Assembly: GCF_020012125.1 (NCBI RefSeq)
Contig: NZ_JAIFAG010000001.1
Coordinates: 3,286,001 to 3,350,000 of the forward strand
Source of the DNA: Hymenobacter psoromatis
GTDB lineage: Bacteria; Bacteroidota; Bacteroidia; Cytophagales; Hymenobacteraceae
Length of the DNA stretch: 64,000 nucleotides
Direction: 5' to 3'
Position numbers and translations under genes: made by a program. The notes beneath the pieces are model-generated. The model was not told the origin of the DNA and ran no database searches. It saw only the letters and a program-made list of their open reading frames with translations. Below are positions 54,713 to 63,298 of the stretch, piece after piece. Each line of letters begins with the position of its first letter. Position 1 is the first letter of the stretch.

Positions 54713-54776
54713 GAGCTAGAATAACTGGCATTTTCTACGAGTTATTCCGAGTTAAACGCATTTTCCAGCACAGCTG

Positions 54777-54959
54777 ATGTTTTTCGGAGTCTTTCTCCTA
54801 CTAATACCCATTATCTTCTTCGGTTGGCTTTACTGGGCGTTTTTACCTGGGTCGTTTAAACAGGGATTTTCTCGGCTACTAAAAAGCATTGTTGCGCTGC
54901 TTGTACTTTGTTTGTTTTGCTGGCTTTTGTCCATTTGGGCTGAAGTGAGAGAGCTATAG
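54777..54959 (+). CDS. Small hydrophobic protein (possible)
   Basis: An AT-rich open frame of 60 residues with two membrane segments (FFGVFLLLIPIIFFGWLYWAF and SIVALLVLCLFCWLLSIW) and a short basic loop between them. It interrupts the usual prs-rplY order. The composition differs from the neighbours. It may be a genuine small membrane protein, perhaps acquired, but a family is not recognised and expression is unproven. Confidence 0.5.
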   Translation: MFFGVFLLLIPIIFFGWLYWAFLPGSFKQGFSRLLKSIVALLVLCLFCWLLSIWAEVREL

Positions 54960-55004
54960 GGAGACCCGAAGGACGTAGAGAAAAACGATTCTTGCTTTGA
55001 ATAC

Positions 55005-55035
55005 TTGTCATTTTCTTGCTAAACCCCTACCTTTG
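55005..55035 (+). promoter_or_regulatory. Promoter of rplY
   Basis: TTG (55005-55007) and TACCTTTG (55028-55035) are 20 bases apart, 58 bases before the rplY ATG. The spacing and both boxes fit the Bacteroidota consensus. Confidence 0.75.
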
Positions 55036-55092
55036 CGGCCCGTTTCGGCAAAGGTTGCCGGGCGGCTAATTCATTCCAAATCAACTTCTTTT

Positions 55093-55665
55093 ATGAAAAG
55101 CCTGGAGATTGTAGGGTTTAAAAGAGCGAATCTCGGCAAGACGGACGCCAAGGCGCTGCGCCTTGACGCGCAAGTGCCGTGCGTACTGTACGGCGGCAAG
55201 GACTCGGTGCATTTTTCGGTGCCCGCCATCCTGTTCCGCGAATTGCTATATACCCCGGAGGCCCACATCGTGGACCTGAACGTAGAAGGCAGCCACTACC
55301 GCGCTATCGTGCAGGAAGCCCAGTTTCACCCCGTGAACGAGATGCTGCTGCACGTGGATTTCCTGGAGCTTCAGGACGGCAAAGAGGTGAAAATGGATAT
55401 TCCCGTAAAGTACGTGGGCGTGTCGCCGGGCGTGCTTGCCGGTGGCAAGCTGGCCAGCAAGCTGCGCAAGCTCAAGGTGAAGGCTTCGGCCGAAAACCTG
55501 CCCGACTACGTGGAAGTTGACATCAGCACCCTGGAGCTGGGCAAGTCGGTGAAAGTAGGCGCGGTGAAGCCCACTACCTACACTATCCTGACCAGCGCGC
55601 AGGCCCCAATTGCCACCGTTACCATCCCGCGCGCCCTGAAAGGCGAGATAGCTGGTGCCAAGTAA
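55093..55665 (+). CDS. rplY: 50S ribosomal protein L25 (long, Ctc form)
   Basis: Binds 5S rRNA in the large subunit. The ATG at 55093 gives MKSLEIVGFKRANLGKTDAKALR, the usual start; the open frame upstream to 54997 covers the promoter and is not coding. The 190 residues hold the L25 domain (VPCVLYGGKDSVHFSV, PVNEMLLHVDFLEL) and the C-terminal TL5/Ctc domain (IPVKYVGVSPGVLAGGKLA, DYVEVDISTLELGKSVKV). It lies between prs and pth as in many bacteria. Its stop is directly followed by a 51-bp inverted repeat. Confidence 0.96.
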   Translation: MKSLEIVGFKRANLGKTDAKALRLDAQVPCVLYGGKDSVHFSVPAILFRELLYTPEAHIVDLNVEGSHYRAIVQEAQFHPVNEMLLHVDFLELQDGKEVKMDIPVKYVGVSPGVLAGGKLASKLRKLKVKASAENLPDYVEVDISTLELGKSVKVGAVKPTTYTILTSAQAPIATVTIPRALKGEIAGAK

Positions 55666-55896
55666 GACCACAGATTCAAACGGATTTAACGGATTACGCA
55701 GATACGCCGCTGACGCCGCTGACTTGTGTTGAGTAACGTTAGACTGTTTGAATACTTTAGTAAATCGAAATAAAAAAGGCTGCTTAGTAAGCAGCCTTTT
55801 TTATGTGCGAAGCGCACATTTCCAACTCTCAACGTAAAGCCAGCCGCGTCAGCGGCGTATCTGCGTAATCCGTTAAATCCGTTTGAATCTGTGGTC
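55666..55896. repeat. Perfect 51-bp inverted repeat spanning the rplY-pth gap
   Basis: Arms 55666-55716 and 55846-55896 are exact complements; the left starts GACCACAGATTCAAACGG. The left arm begins on the first base after the rplY stop, and the right arm contains the GTG start and second codon of pth. The words CAGATTCAAACGGATTTAAC and ATCTGCGTAATCCG belong to a repeat type I recall as widespread in Bacteroidota genomes. A start-like GACCGCAGATTGACG occurs again straight after the typA stop at 62664. Confidence 0.92.
55772..55802 (+). terminator. Terminator between rplY and pth
   Basis: AAAAAAGGCTGCTTA (55772-55786) and TAAGCAGCCTTTTTT (55788-55802) form a perfect hairpin in the loop of the 51-bp inverted repeat. 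Its A and T tails make it potentially active on both strands. Confidence 0.9.
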
Positions 55897-56457
55897 TTCT
55901 TAGTGCTTTGCCTCGGGAATATCGGCCCTGAATACGCCGACACGCGCCATAATATTGGCTTTATGGTGGCCGATTATTTGGCCGCTAAATTCGACGCGCC
56001 GCGCTTTGCGCTGGGCCGTCACGCTTTTACCACGGAGTTTAAGAGCAAAGGCCGCACCTACGTGCTGGTGAAGCCGACCACCTTTATGAACCTCAGCGGC
56101 AAGGCCGCCGCGCACTGGCTGAGCACGCTCAAAATTCCGGTTGAGAATATGCTGGTCGTGACCGACGACCTGGCCCTACCCTTCGGGAAATTGCGCATGA
56201 AGGGCCAAGGCTCGGCCGGCGGGCATAATGGGTTAAAAGACATTCAGGCCACGCTGGGCACTGATGTATACGCCCGGCTGCGCTTCGGCGTAGACGCGAA
56301 TTTTCCGAAGGGTAGGCAAGTGGATTACGTGCTCAATTCTTTCTCGGCAGATGAGCGCATTGACTTGCCAACCCACATCGAAAAGGCGGGCGAGGCCGTG
56401 CTGGCTTTCGGCGCGCTGGGTTTGGAGCGCACGATGAACTTAGTGAATGTAAAGTAA
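55891..56457 (+). CDS. pth: Peptidyl-tRNA hydrolase
   Basis: Releases peptides from prematurely dropped peptidyl-tRNA. The 188 residues match Pth: LCLGNIGPEYADTRHNIGF with Asn10 and the catalytic His20, KPTTFMNLSGKA, VTDDLALPFGKLRMKGQGSAGGHNGLKD, which has Asp at the usual position, and RLRFGV. The only start that preserves the first strand is the GTG at 55891, and this codon belongs to the right arm of the 51-bp inverted repeat. The start region could therefore be sequestered if the repeat folds in a read-through transcript. Confidence 0.96.
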   Translation: MVFLVLCLGNIGPEYADTRHNIGFMVADYLAAKFDAPRFALGRHAFTTEFKSKGRTYVLVKPTTFMNLSGKAAAHWLSTLKIPVENMLVVTDDLALPFGKLRMKGQGSAGGHNGLKDIQATLGTDVYARLRFGVDANFPKGRQVDYVLNSFSADERIDLPTHIEKAGEAVLAFGALGLERTMNLVNVK

Positions 56458-56467
56458 TTCATCAGCA

Positions 56468-56516
56468 CAATAAAAACTGTCATGTTCTGACAAGCTCAGC
56501 ATGACGGTCTTTATTG
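56468..56516. terminator. Hairpin between convergent pth and metG
   Basis: CAATAAAAACTGTCATG (56468-56484) and CATGACGGTCTTTATTG (56500-56516) pair with two mismatches. The right half, GCTCAGCATGAC, is shared with the 42-bp repeat at 38223. Confidence 0.65.
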
Positions 56517-56532
56517 CCCTAATAACTGCTGC

Positions 56533-58575
56533 TTACAACACGCTACTGCCGTTGCGCACGGCGCTGCCGGGCTGCATGAGCGCCAGGGTGCCGTCGGCAT
56601 TTTCGGCCAGCAGCAACATACCCTGGCTTTGAATACCTTTAATTTCGCGGGGTGCGAGGTTTAATAAAACCATTGCCTGCTGGCCAATTAGTGCTTCGGG
56701 GATAAATGACTCCGCGATACCGCTCACGATAGTGCGTTGGTCGAGGCCCGTATCAATAGTCAGCTTTAATAATTTCTTGGTTTTAGCGACTTTTTCGGCA
56801 GCCACGATAGTACCGACACGCAAGTCCATTTTGCCAAATTCATCGAAGCTCACGTTTTCCTTGGCCGCCACGATGGGGGTAGCGGCCAGCGCGTTGGCCT
56901 GCTTGGTATCGAGCAGTTTTTGCACCTGCGTTTGCACCACAGCATCGTCAATCTTGGCGAAAAGCAGCGCCGGCTCGCGCAACTCGTGGCCAGCGGGCAG
57001 CTGCTCAGCGCGTCCCGCACTCTGCCAGTCGCCGGACTCAAAATCAAGCATTTGGGCCAGCTTAACTGCCGACTCGGGCAGGAAGGGCGTGAGCAGCGGC
57101 ACCAGCGCGGCGGTCACTTGCAGCGCCACGTGCAGCACCGTGCCAGTGCGGGCAGCGTCGGTCTTGATGAGGTGCCAGGGCTGCGTATCGGCCAGGTATT
57201 TATTACCGAGGCGGGCCAGGTTCATCACCTCGGCCAAGGCATCGCGGAAACGGTAATTCTCAATAAGGTCGCCCACCCGCACCGGAAACTCGGCCAACTG
57301 CCGGAAAACTTCCTCATCTACTTCCATTAGCTGGCCGCGTTCGGGCACTTTGCCCTCAAAAAACTTCTGGGTGAGTACGGCGGCACGGTTCACAAAATTA
57401 CCGAGGGTAGCGACCAATTCGTTATTATTCCGGGCCTGGAAGTCCTTCCAGGTGAAGTCGTTATCCTTAGTTTCGGGCGCATTAGCGCACAGCACGTAGC
57501 GCAATACGTCGGCCTGACCGGGGAAATCCTGCAAATATTCATGCAGCCACACCGCCCAGTTGCGCGAAGTGCTAATTTTCTCGCCTTCCAGGTTTAAAAA
57601 CTCATTGGCAGGCACATTATCGGGTAAAATAAACTCGCTGTGCGCCTTTAGCATTACCGGAAAAATAATGCAATGAAAAACAATATTATCCTTGCCAATA
57701 AAATGCACCAGTTTGGTGTTGGGGTCTTTCCAGTATTTTTCCCACTCCTCCGGGAATGCTTCCTTGGTGGCCGAGATGTAGCCAATGGGCGCGTCGAACC
57801 ACACGTACAGCACTTTACCTTCGGCTCCGGGCACCGGTACGGGCACGCCCCAGTCGAGGTCGCGGGTCACGGCGCGGGCGTGTAGGCCCTGGTCAATCCA
57901 GGATTTGCACTGGCCGTAGACGTTGGTTTTCCAGTCGTTTTTGTGGCCCTCAATTATCCACTCGCGCAGCCAGGGCTCGTATTGGTCGAGGGGCAGAAAC
58001 CAGTGCCGGGTATCGCGCAGCACCGGCGTGTTGCCGCTAAGCATCGAGCGCGGGCTGATTAACTCCGTGGGGCTGAGCGATGTGCCGCAGCGCTCGCACT
58101 GGTCGCCGTAGGCATTTTCGTTGCCGCAGTTGGGGCAGGTACCTACCACGTAGCGGTCGGCTAGAAACTGGCCGGCCTGCTCATCATACAGCTGCTGAGT
58201 AGTTTGCTCGATGAATTTACCATCGGCGTATAATTTCTTGAAAAACTCGCTCGAAACCTCGGCGTGCGTTTTCGAGGAGGTGCGCGAATACACGTCGAAC
58301 GACACGTTGAAATCGCGGAATGAATCCCGAATCAGCGCGTGGTATTTATCCACCACCTGCTGGGGCGTAATACCTTCTTTCTGCGCCCGAATGGTAATGG
58401 GTACGCCGTGCTCGTCGGAGCCGCAAATAAATTTTACGTCGCGGTGTTGGGCGCGCAGATAGCGCGCGTAAATATCGGCCGGTAAATACACGCCGGCCAG
58501 ATGGCCAATGTGCACGGGGCCATTGGCATAGGGTAGGGCGGCCGTAACCGTATAGCGCTGAGGTAGTAAAGTCAT
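56533..58575 (-). CDS. metG: Methionyl-tRNA synthetase
   Basis: Charges tRNA-Met. The 680 residues form the class I enzyme with HIGH at 22-25 ([16 protein letters not shown]), a zinc knuckle [18 protein letters not shown], the KMSKS-equivalent [10 protein letters not shown] near residue 340, an anticodon-binding helical domain, and a C-terminal tRNA-binding domain ([20 protein letters not shown]) that allows dimers. The length and four-Cys zinc site match the long E. coli-type form. The gene stands alone on the minus strand. Confidence 0.98.
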   Translation of the reverse strand: MTLLPQRYTVTAALPYANGPVHIGHLAGVYLPADIYARYLRAQHRDVKFICGSDEHGVPITIRAQKEGITPQQVVDKYHALIRDSFRDFNVSFDVYSRTSSKTHAEVSSEFFKKLYADGKFIEQTTQQLYDEQAGQFLADRYVVGTCPNCGNENAYGDQCERCGTSLSPTELISPRSMLSGNTPVLRDTRHWFLPLDQYEPWLREWIIEGHKNDWKTNVYGQCKSWIDQGLHARAVTRDLDWGVPVPVPGAEGKVLYVWFDAPIGYISATKEAFPEEWEKYWKDPNTKLVHFIGKDNIVFHCIIFPVMLKAHSEFILPDNVPANEFLNLEGEKISTSRNWAVWLHEYLQDFPGQADVLRYVLCANAPETKDNDFTWKDFQARNNNELVATLGNFVNRAAVLTQKFFEGKVPERGQLMEVDEEVFRQLAEFPVRVGDLIENYRFRDALAEVMNLARLGNKYLADTQPWHLIKTDAARTGTVLHVALQVTAALVPLLTPFLPESAVKLAQMLDFESGDWQSAGRAEQLPAGHELREPALLFAKIDDAVVQTQVQKLLDTKQANALAATPIVAAKENVSFDEFGKMDLRVGTIVAAEKVAKTKKLLKLTIDTGLDQRTIVSGIAESFIPEALIGQQAMVLLNLAPREIKGIQSQGMLLLAENADGTLALMQPGSAVRNGSSVL

Positions 58576-58833
58576 CAGGTAATTGAAACGACTGCGGGAT
58601 ATTTTACCAATAAAAAATATCCGAAAAATTAAAATTATTAAGCGTCCGGCGTATACTTGCGTGGGCGGCCATGAAGAGAGTTAGCAGTTTAGGAGAAAAA
58701 CAACTTGGATTTAGGGTGTAATTCCAACAAAATAGGCTGACTTGCGTTTGTGCTTTTACTTAATTATCAGCCTAAAAGAAACAATCTAACTACTACGTTT
58801 TCACCACCTTTACTTTTTAAAACTTACTTTCTC

Positions 58834-59511
58834 ATGGCAAAGAAAAATGCCGCCGCCACTGTTGAAGCGCCTGCCGCCAAAACCAAGCGCACCCCGCAGG
58901 AAAAAGCCGAGCGTAAGTCGGCCAAAGATGGCCGCCGGGCTACCAAAACCCTAACCGACGACCGCGCTGAGAAAAAAGCCAGCCAGAAACAAACCCTAAA
59001 GTCGGCTGCCAAGCAGCTGCAAAAGGAGTTGGACGCCCGCATGAGCGAAATAGTATCGCGCATCCGCAAAGAAACGAAGGCCAAGCTGAAAGAAGTAGTG
59101 AAGGAGGCCACGCGCCGCCTCGACGTCGATACTGAGCGCATGTTTGAGCAGGCGCTACACACCATCGTGCGCCACTACGACTCTATCGCACCGGGTAGCC
59201 CTACCCCCTCCGCCGAGCTGAATGCCAATGGCGAAGCTACCGGTGATACGCCAGCCAAAAATTCAGGGCTTAATAAGAATGGTGCCCCGCGCAAGGCACG
59301 CAAAATTAAAACGACTCCCGAAGCCGCACCTACAAAGCGCGCCGCCCGCCCAACGGCAGCCAAAACCGTAGCTCCTACCCCAGCGACGAGCCGCGCCGGT
59401 CGCGGCCCCGGCCGCCCTAAGCGTGCAGCGTCTTCAGCCGAAATAGGTACTCTCGATTTGAGCACGCCCGTAGCTACGGCCAACGACAGCGTGGCGGTAG
59501 ATAACGTATAA
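58834..59511 (+). CDS. Lys/Ala-rich protein with AT-hook, probable DNA-binding
   Basis: A 225-residue basic protein starting at the ATG at 58834 (MAKKNAAATVEAPAAKTKR). The N-terminal ~55 residues are Lys/Ala-rich and resemble histone H1 tails; residues ~50-115 form a long charged helix or coiled coil (QLQKELDARMSEIVSRIRKE, EVVKEATRRLDVDTERMFEQAL); the C-terminal part is Pro/Ala/Lys-rich and contains GRGPGRPKR (189-197), an AT-hook core. The terminal 20 residues are acidic. It may be a nucleoid-associated protein. The 260-base AT-rich leader and lack of neighbours suggest its own promoter. I do not recognise a named family. Confidence 0.75.
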   Translation: MAKKNAAATVEAPAAKTKRTPQEKAERKSAKDGRRATKTLTDDRAEKKASQKQTLKSAAKQLQKELDARMSEIVSRIRKETKAKLKEVVKEATRRLDVDTERMFEQALHTIVRHYDSIAPGSPTPSAELNANGEATGDTPAKNSGLNKNGAPRKARKIKTTPEAAPTKRAARPTAAKTVAPTPATSRAGRGPGRPKRAASSAEIGTLDLSTPVATANDSVAVDNV

Positions 59512-59518
59512 CGCAATC

Positions 59519-59591
59519 AAGCAATTAGCCGCTAACTTCTATGCTGACTTAACACTGTTTTGTCAGCATAAGAGCTAGCGGCTAATTGCTT
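59519..59591 (+). terminator. Two-stage hairpin after the AT-hook gene
   Basis: Outer arms AAGCAATTAGCCGCTA (59519-59534) and TAGCGGCTAATTGCTT (59576-59591), and inner arms TATGCTGAC (59540-59548) and GTCAGCATA (59562-59570), are perfect. It ends close to the convergent lipoprotein gene. Confidence 0.8.
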
Positions 59592-59599
59592 AGAGAGAG

Positions 59600-59953
59600 T
59601 TAGGGCCGGCGCAGAGTATCGGGGATGGACTGGTCAATCCGGTCCATGCGAGTTTCGTTGGTTGTAATGTTAGCATCGTTGGTATTGAGCGTGCCAGGGC
59701 GCTTGAGACGATTGATATCAGACGCCTGCTCGCCTAAGCGTAGCACGTTGGGGGTAGCGTCGGGCACGGCGGCGCGCGAAGCGGCACCGCGCGGGCCATT
59801 GGCATCGTAGATGGCGCGGCGGTCGGCATCGGTTACTACCTCGGTAGGCACAGCGCGGGGCGAAGCAGCTTCGGAGGTGCGCTCAGCGGCCGAGCAGCCC
59901 GCCAGCAGGGGCAGGCCCAGCAGGGCGGCGCGAAAGGAAAAGCGAAGCAACAT
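59600..59953 (-). CDS. Small lipoprotein of unknown function
   Basis: A 117-residue protein with a signal sequence and lipobox LLAGC (residues 16-20). The mature part is polar and Asp/Asn/Arg-rich (VVTDADRRAIYDANGP, NTNDANITTNETRMDRIDQS) with no visible fold; it may be disordered. It follows msrB on the minus strand with a terminator in between. The family is unknown to me. Confidence 0.7.
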   Translation of the reverse strand: MLLRFSFRAALLGLPLLAGCSAAERTSEAASPRAVPTEVVTDADRRAIYDANGPRGAASRAAVPDATPNVLRLGEQASDINRLKRPGTLNTNDANITTNETRMDRIDQSIPDTLRRP

Positions 59954-59961
59954 AGTGAAGC

Positions 59962-59997
59962 AGCAAAAAGGCGGCCCGGAATGGGCCGCCTTGCTTT
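59962..59997 (-). terminator. Terminator of msrB
   Basis: AAGGCGGCCC (59968-59977) and GGGCCGCCTT (59983-59992) form a 10-bp stem with a 5-base loop. On the minus strand it is followed by five T, so it ends msrB transcripts. Confidence 0.85.
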
Positions 59998-60026
59998 AAA
60001 CGGATGGCGGACGAGCAGGTTGAGCA

Positions 60027-60593
60027 TTATTTCTTCTCAAACGTCAGCGCGTCACCATCCATGCAGTAGCGCAGGCCGGTGGGCTTAGGGCCGTCGTTGA
60101 AAACGTGGCCGAGGTGACCTCCGCACTTGGCACACACAATCTCGTCGCGGCTCATGCCAAAGCTGTCATCAGACTTTACCTTGAGGCTGGCGGCCGTGGC
60201 GGGGGCGAAGAAGCTCGGCCAGCCGGTGCCCGAGTGAAACTTGGTAGCCGACGAAAACAGCAGGTTGTGGTCGGCGGCGCAGTAATAATCGCCAACAGCA
60301 TCGTTATCATTGAGCTTGCTGGAAAAAGGCCGCTCGGTACCCTGTTCGCGCAGGATGTAGTACTGCGGCGAAGTCAATTCCTTTTTCCATTCGGCATCGG
60401 TTTTCACCACCGGAAACTCGCCGGGCTTGCCCTTTACGGGTTGAGCTTCGGGATATTTGCCGGTGGTAACGGCCGCACCTTTGGGGCCAGTAGGCACGGC
60501 GGCCACGGTTTTGGCCTGGTCGGCGTGGCTCTGCGAGCAGGCGGGGGTAAGGGCGGCAGTACTCAGCAGCAGGGAAAGCAGGGAAATGCGCAT
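60027..60593 (-). CDS. msrB: Lipoprotein peptide-methionine (R)-S-oxide reductase
   Basis: MsrB repairs oxidised methionine (R epimer). This 188-residue form has a signal sequence with lipobox LTPAC (Cys19), so it works in the periplasm. Motifs: EWKKELTSPQYYILREQGTERPF, FHSGTGWPSFFAP, GGHLGHVFNDGPKPTGLRYCMDG with the catalytic Cys177. Of the two zinc CxxC pairs, the second (Cys154, Cys157) is intact but the first reads CAAD (Cys105, Asp108), so zinc binding may be altered or lost. The gene precedes the lipoprotein at 59.6 kb and is upstream of a shared gap with the divergent typA. Confidence 0.93.
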   Translation of the reverse strand: MRISLLSLLLSTAALTPACSQSHADQAKTVAAVPTGPKGAAVTTGKYPEAQPVKGKPGEFPVVKTDAEWKKELTSPQYYILREQGTERPFSSKLNDNDAVGDYYCAADHNLLFSSATKFHSGTGWPSFFAPATAASLKVKSDDSFGMSRDEIVCAKCGGHLGHVFNDGPKPTGLRYCMDGDALTFEKK

Positions 60594-60825
60594 AGAAGGA
60601 GAGAAAAAGCGAAGGTGATTAGCGGCTTAACAAACGTAAGCGCGGGGGCGTTCGGATGCTGGCGGGGTAGACGCGGCCCGGCGGGCAGCCTTACAGCCGG
60701 AAAACGATGAGCCCTTTCGTTTTACCAATAGCCTTACCCCCCGGCGGGGCGGAACGCAGACCAGCTGCCGCTTGTTGCGACTCAGGCTATTAAAAACTTA
60801 ACTTCGGTTTTCGCCTGAAAATCCG

Positions 60826-60833
60826 TACCTTTG
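60826..60833 (+). promoter_or_regulatory. -7 box of typA
   Basis: TACCTTTG, a perfect TAnnTTTG box, lies 19 bases before the typA ATG, so the leader would be short. The -33 element is not clear. Confidence 0.6.
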
Positions 60834-60852
60834 CGGCCGCAAAACCAGATTT

Positions 60853-62664
60853 ATGACCCAGAACATTCGGAATATCGCCATCATTGCCCACGTTGACCAC
60901 GGCAAGACGACTCTGGTGGATAAGATTATCCACGCTTCCAAGATTTTCGACGCGCATCAGCACTTCGACGACCTCATCCTCGACGACAACCCTCTGGAGC
61001 GTGAGCGCGGCATTACTATCGTATCGAAGAACGTGTCGGTACGCTATAATGGCGTGAAAATCAACATCATCGACACGCCTGGTCACGCCGACTTCGGTGG
61101 TGAGGTAGAGCGTGTGTTGAAGCTGGCCGACGGCGTTTTGCTGCTCGTGGATGCCTTCGAAGGGGCCATGCCGCAGACCCGCTTCGTGCTGGGCAAAGCC
61201 ATCGATTTGGGCCTGAAACCCATCGTGGTGGTAAACAAAGTGGACAAGGAAAACTGCCGCCCCGACGAGGTGCACGAGCAGGTTTTCGACCTCATGTTCA
61301 ACCTCGGGGCTACCGAAGACCAACTTGATTTCGTGACGCTGTACGGCTCGTCGAAGCAGGGTTGGATGAGCACCGATTGGAAAGTAAAGACCGACAACCT
61401 CATTCCGCTACTCGACGCGGTGCTGTCGTCCATCCCGCCCGCCCCGGTGCTGGAAGGCACGCCCCAGATGCAGATTACGTCGCTCGACTACTCGGCGTTC
61501 GTAGGCCGCATCGCCATTGGCCGCGTGCACCGCGGCACCCTGACCGAAGGCTCGAACATGAGCCTGATGAAGGCGGATGGCAGCGTGAAGAAAGTAAAAA
61601 TTCGCGAGCTGCACATATTTGAAGGCCTCGGCCGCGTGAAAGTGGACTCGGTGAGCAGCGGCGAAATCTGCGCCGTATCGGGCATTGAAGGCTTCGACAT
61701 TGGTGATACGCTGGCCGACTTCGACAATCCCGAGCAGCTGGAGCGCATCAGCATCGACGAGCCGACGATGAACATGCTGTTCACCATCAACAATTCGCCG
61801 TTTTTTGGCAAGGAAGGCAAGTTCGTGACTTCGCGTCACTTGCGCGACCGCTTGTTCAAGGAAACCGAGAAAAACCTTGCCCTGCGCGTGGAGGCTACTG
61901 ACAAGGAGGACACCTTCCTGGTGTTCGGCCGCGGTATCCTGCACTTGTCGGTCCTGATTGAAACCATGCGCCGCGAAGGCTACGAGCTGCAAGTGGGCCA
62001 GCCCCAGGTGCTATTCAAGGAGAACGAAGCTGGTAAGCGGATGGAGCCCATCGAGCTGCTGGTAGTGGACGTACCTGAGGAATCGGCCGGTAAGGTTATC
62101 GAACTGGTGAGCATGCGCAAGGGCGAAATGACCATCATGGAGCCCAAAGGCGACTTGCAGCATTTGGAATTCAGCATCCCGTCGCGCGGCCTCATTGGCC
62201 TGCGTAACAATGTGCTGACGGCCACTGGCGGCGAGGCCATCATGAACCACCGCTTCATGGATTACGAGGAGCACAAGGGTCCTATTCCGGGCCGCATCGC
62301 GGGTTCGCTGATTTCGCTCGAAACCGGTCCCGGCACGGCTTATACTATCGACAAGATGCAGGACCGCGGCTCGTTCTTCGTGGACCCCGGTGAGGAAGTA
62401 TATGCTGGACAAGTTATCGGCGAACACACCCGCCCCAACGACCTGACCATCAACATTCAGAAGGGTAAGAAGCTGACCAACATGCGTGCCTCGGGCACGG
62501 ATGACAACGCCAAAATTGTCCCCAAGCGCCAGTTTTCGCTGGAAGAAGCGATGGAGTACATCCAGAAGGACGAGTACTTGGAAGTAACGCCCAAAAGCGT
62601 GCGGATGCGCAAGATTCTGCTCGATGAGAACGAGCGCCTGCGCTACGCCAAGACGGCCGAATAG
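60853..62664 (+). CDS. typA: Translational GTPase TypA/BipA
   Basis: A ribosome-associated GTPase of 603 residues involved in stress and cold adaptation and 50S assembly. The G domain is clear: IAHVDHGKTTLVDKI (G1), RGITIVSKN (G2), DTPGHADFGGEVER (G3), VNKVDKENCRPDEV (G4) and GSSKQGW (G5). Domain II (TSLDYSAFVGRIAIGRVHRG), the EF-G-like domains III and V (GRGILHLSVLIETMRREGYEL, PSRGLIGLRNNVLTATGGEA) and the BipA-specific C-terminus (RASGTDDNAKIVPKRQFSLEEAMEYI) follow. A terminator lies 60 bases downstream. Confidence 0.98.
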   Translation: MTQNIRNIAIIAHVDHGKTTLVDKIIHASKIFDAHQHFDDLILDDNPLERERGITIVSKNVSVRYNGVKINIIDTPGHADFGGEVERVLKLADGVLLLVDAFEGAMPQTRFVLGKAIDLGLKPIVVVNKVDKENCRPDEVHEQVFDLMFNLGATEDQLDFVTLYGSSKQGWMSTDWKVKTDNLIPLLDAVLSSIPPAPVLEGTPQMQITSLDYSAFVGRIAIGRVHRGTLTEGSNMSLMKADGSVKKVKIRELHIFEGLGRVKVDSVSSGEICAVSGIEGFDIGDTLADFDNPEQLERISIDEPTMNMLFTINNSPFFGKEGKFVTSRHLRDRLFKETEKNLALRVEATDKEDTFLVFGRGILHLSVLIETMRREGYELQVGQPQVLFKENEAGKRMEPIELLVVDVPEESAGKVIELVSMRKGEMTIMEPKGDLQHLEFSIPSRGLIGLRNNVLTATGGEAIMNHRFMDYEEHKGPIPGRIAGSLISLETGPGTAYTIDKMQDRGSFFVDPGEEVYAGQVIGEHTRPNDLTINIQKGKKLTNMRASGTDDNAKIVPKRQFSLEEAMEYIQKDEYLEVTPKSVRMRKILLDENERLRYAKTAE

Positions 62665-62724
62665 ACCGCAGATTGACGCTGATTTCTGTGATTTTGCAGA
62701 TTCGGGCGGTAATTAAATTTTTAG

Positions 62725-62752
62725 AAAGGCGCGGCTTTGGTCGCGCCTTTTT
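62725..62752 (+). terminator. Terminator of typA
   Basis: AAAGGCGCG (62725-62733) and CGCGCCTTT (62742-62750) form a 9-bp stem with an 8-base loop, followed by more T. Confidence 0.85.
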
Positions 62753-62788
62753 CTTTTCACTTTTGAGCGTTACTCAACTTTCAACTTT

Positions 62789-63298
62789 ATGAATCAAGCT
62801 AATCTGACCCGATTTATTCAGTTTTTTACGCTGGCCGATAGTAATGCCACTCAGCGCATTAGCGAGCGACTAATGCTGGTGCTGCAAGACGCAAGCGCCT
62901 ACCAGGCGCAGCACGCCGAGGAGCTGGCCGAGCGCGGCATGGAGGCCGCCCTACCCCCCCAGGAGCTACGCGACGTGGCCCTTATCGACGCGCTGTTGAG
63001 CGAGGACCTGCTGTGGGAAAGCGATGCGCAGGACCCAATTGCCGAAACCGCCGAGGGGCTGAATGATATTCTGGAGCAGCAAAAACGTCCCGAGCGCTTG
63101 CGCTTGATTGCTATCCGCAACACCAGCGGCCCCGAGCAGCTCGACGCGCTGCAGGACGCGCTGGAGCCGCTAGGCCTGGCGCTGGTGCTGCTGACGCTGG
63201 ACAGCGATGCCTACCCGCTAAGCGTAGTGGCCGATGCGCAGGCTGAAAAAGCCCGCCAACTGGCCAAAGAGCTGGGCTTCACGCTGACGGTTTATTAG
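62789..63298 (+). CDS. Cytoplasmic protein of unknown function (DUF6630-like)
   Basis: A 169-residue acidic protein without a signal sequence. It starts with a helical part (TRFIQFFTLADSNATQRISERL, AEELAERGMEA), contains LIDALLSEDLLWESDAQDPIAETAEGLNDIL, and ends in a Rossmann-like strand pattern (LVLLTLDSDAYPLSVVADAQAEKARQL). The ending resembles what I remember of DUF6630, but this is a weak call. The stop at 63296-63298 overlaps the end of the convergent methyltransferase gene by 20 bases. Confidence 0.7.
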   Translation: MNQANLTRFIQFFTLADSNATQRISERLMLVLQDASAYQAQHAEELAERGMEAALPPQELRDVALIDALLSEDLLWESDAQDPIAETAEGLNDILEQQKRPERLRLIAIRNTSGPEQLDALQDALEPLGLALVLLTLDSDAYPLSVVADAQAEKARQLAKELGFTLTVY

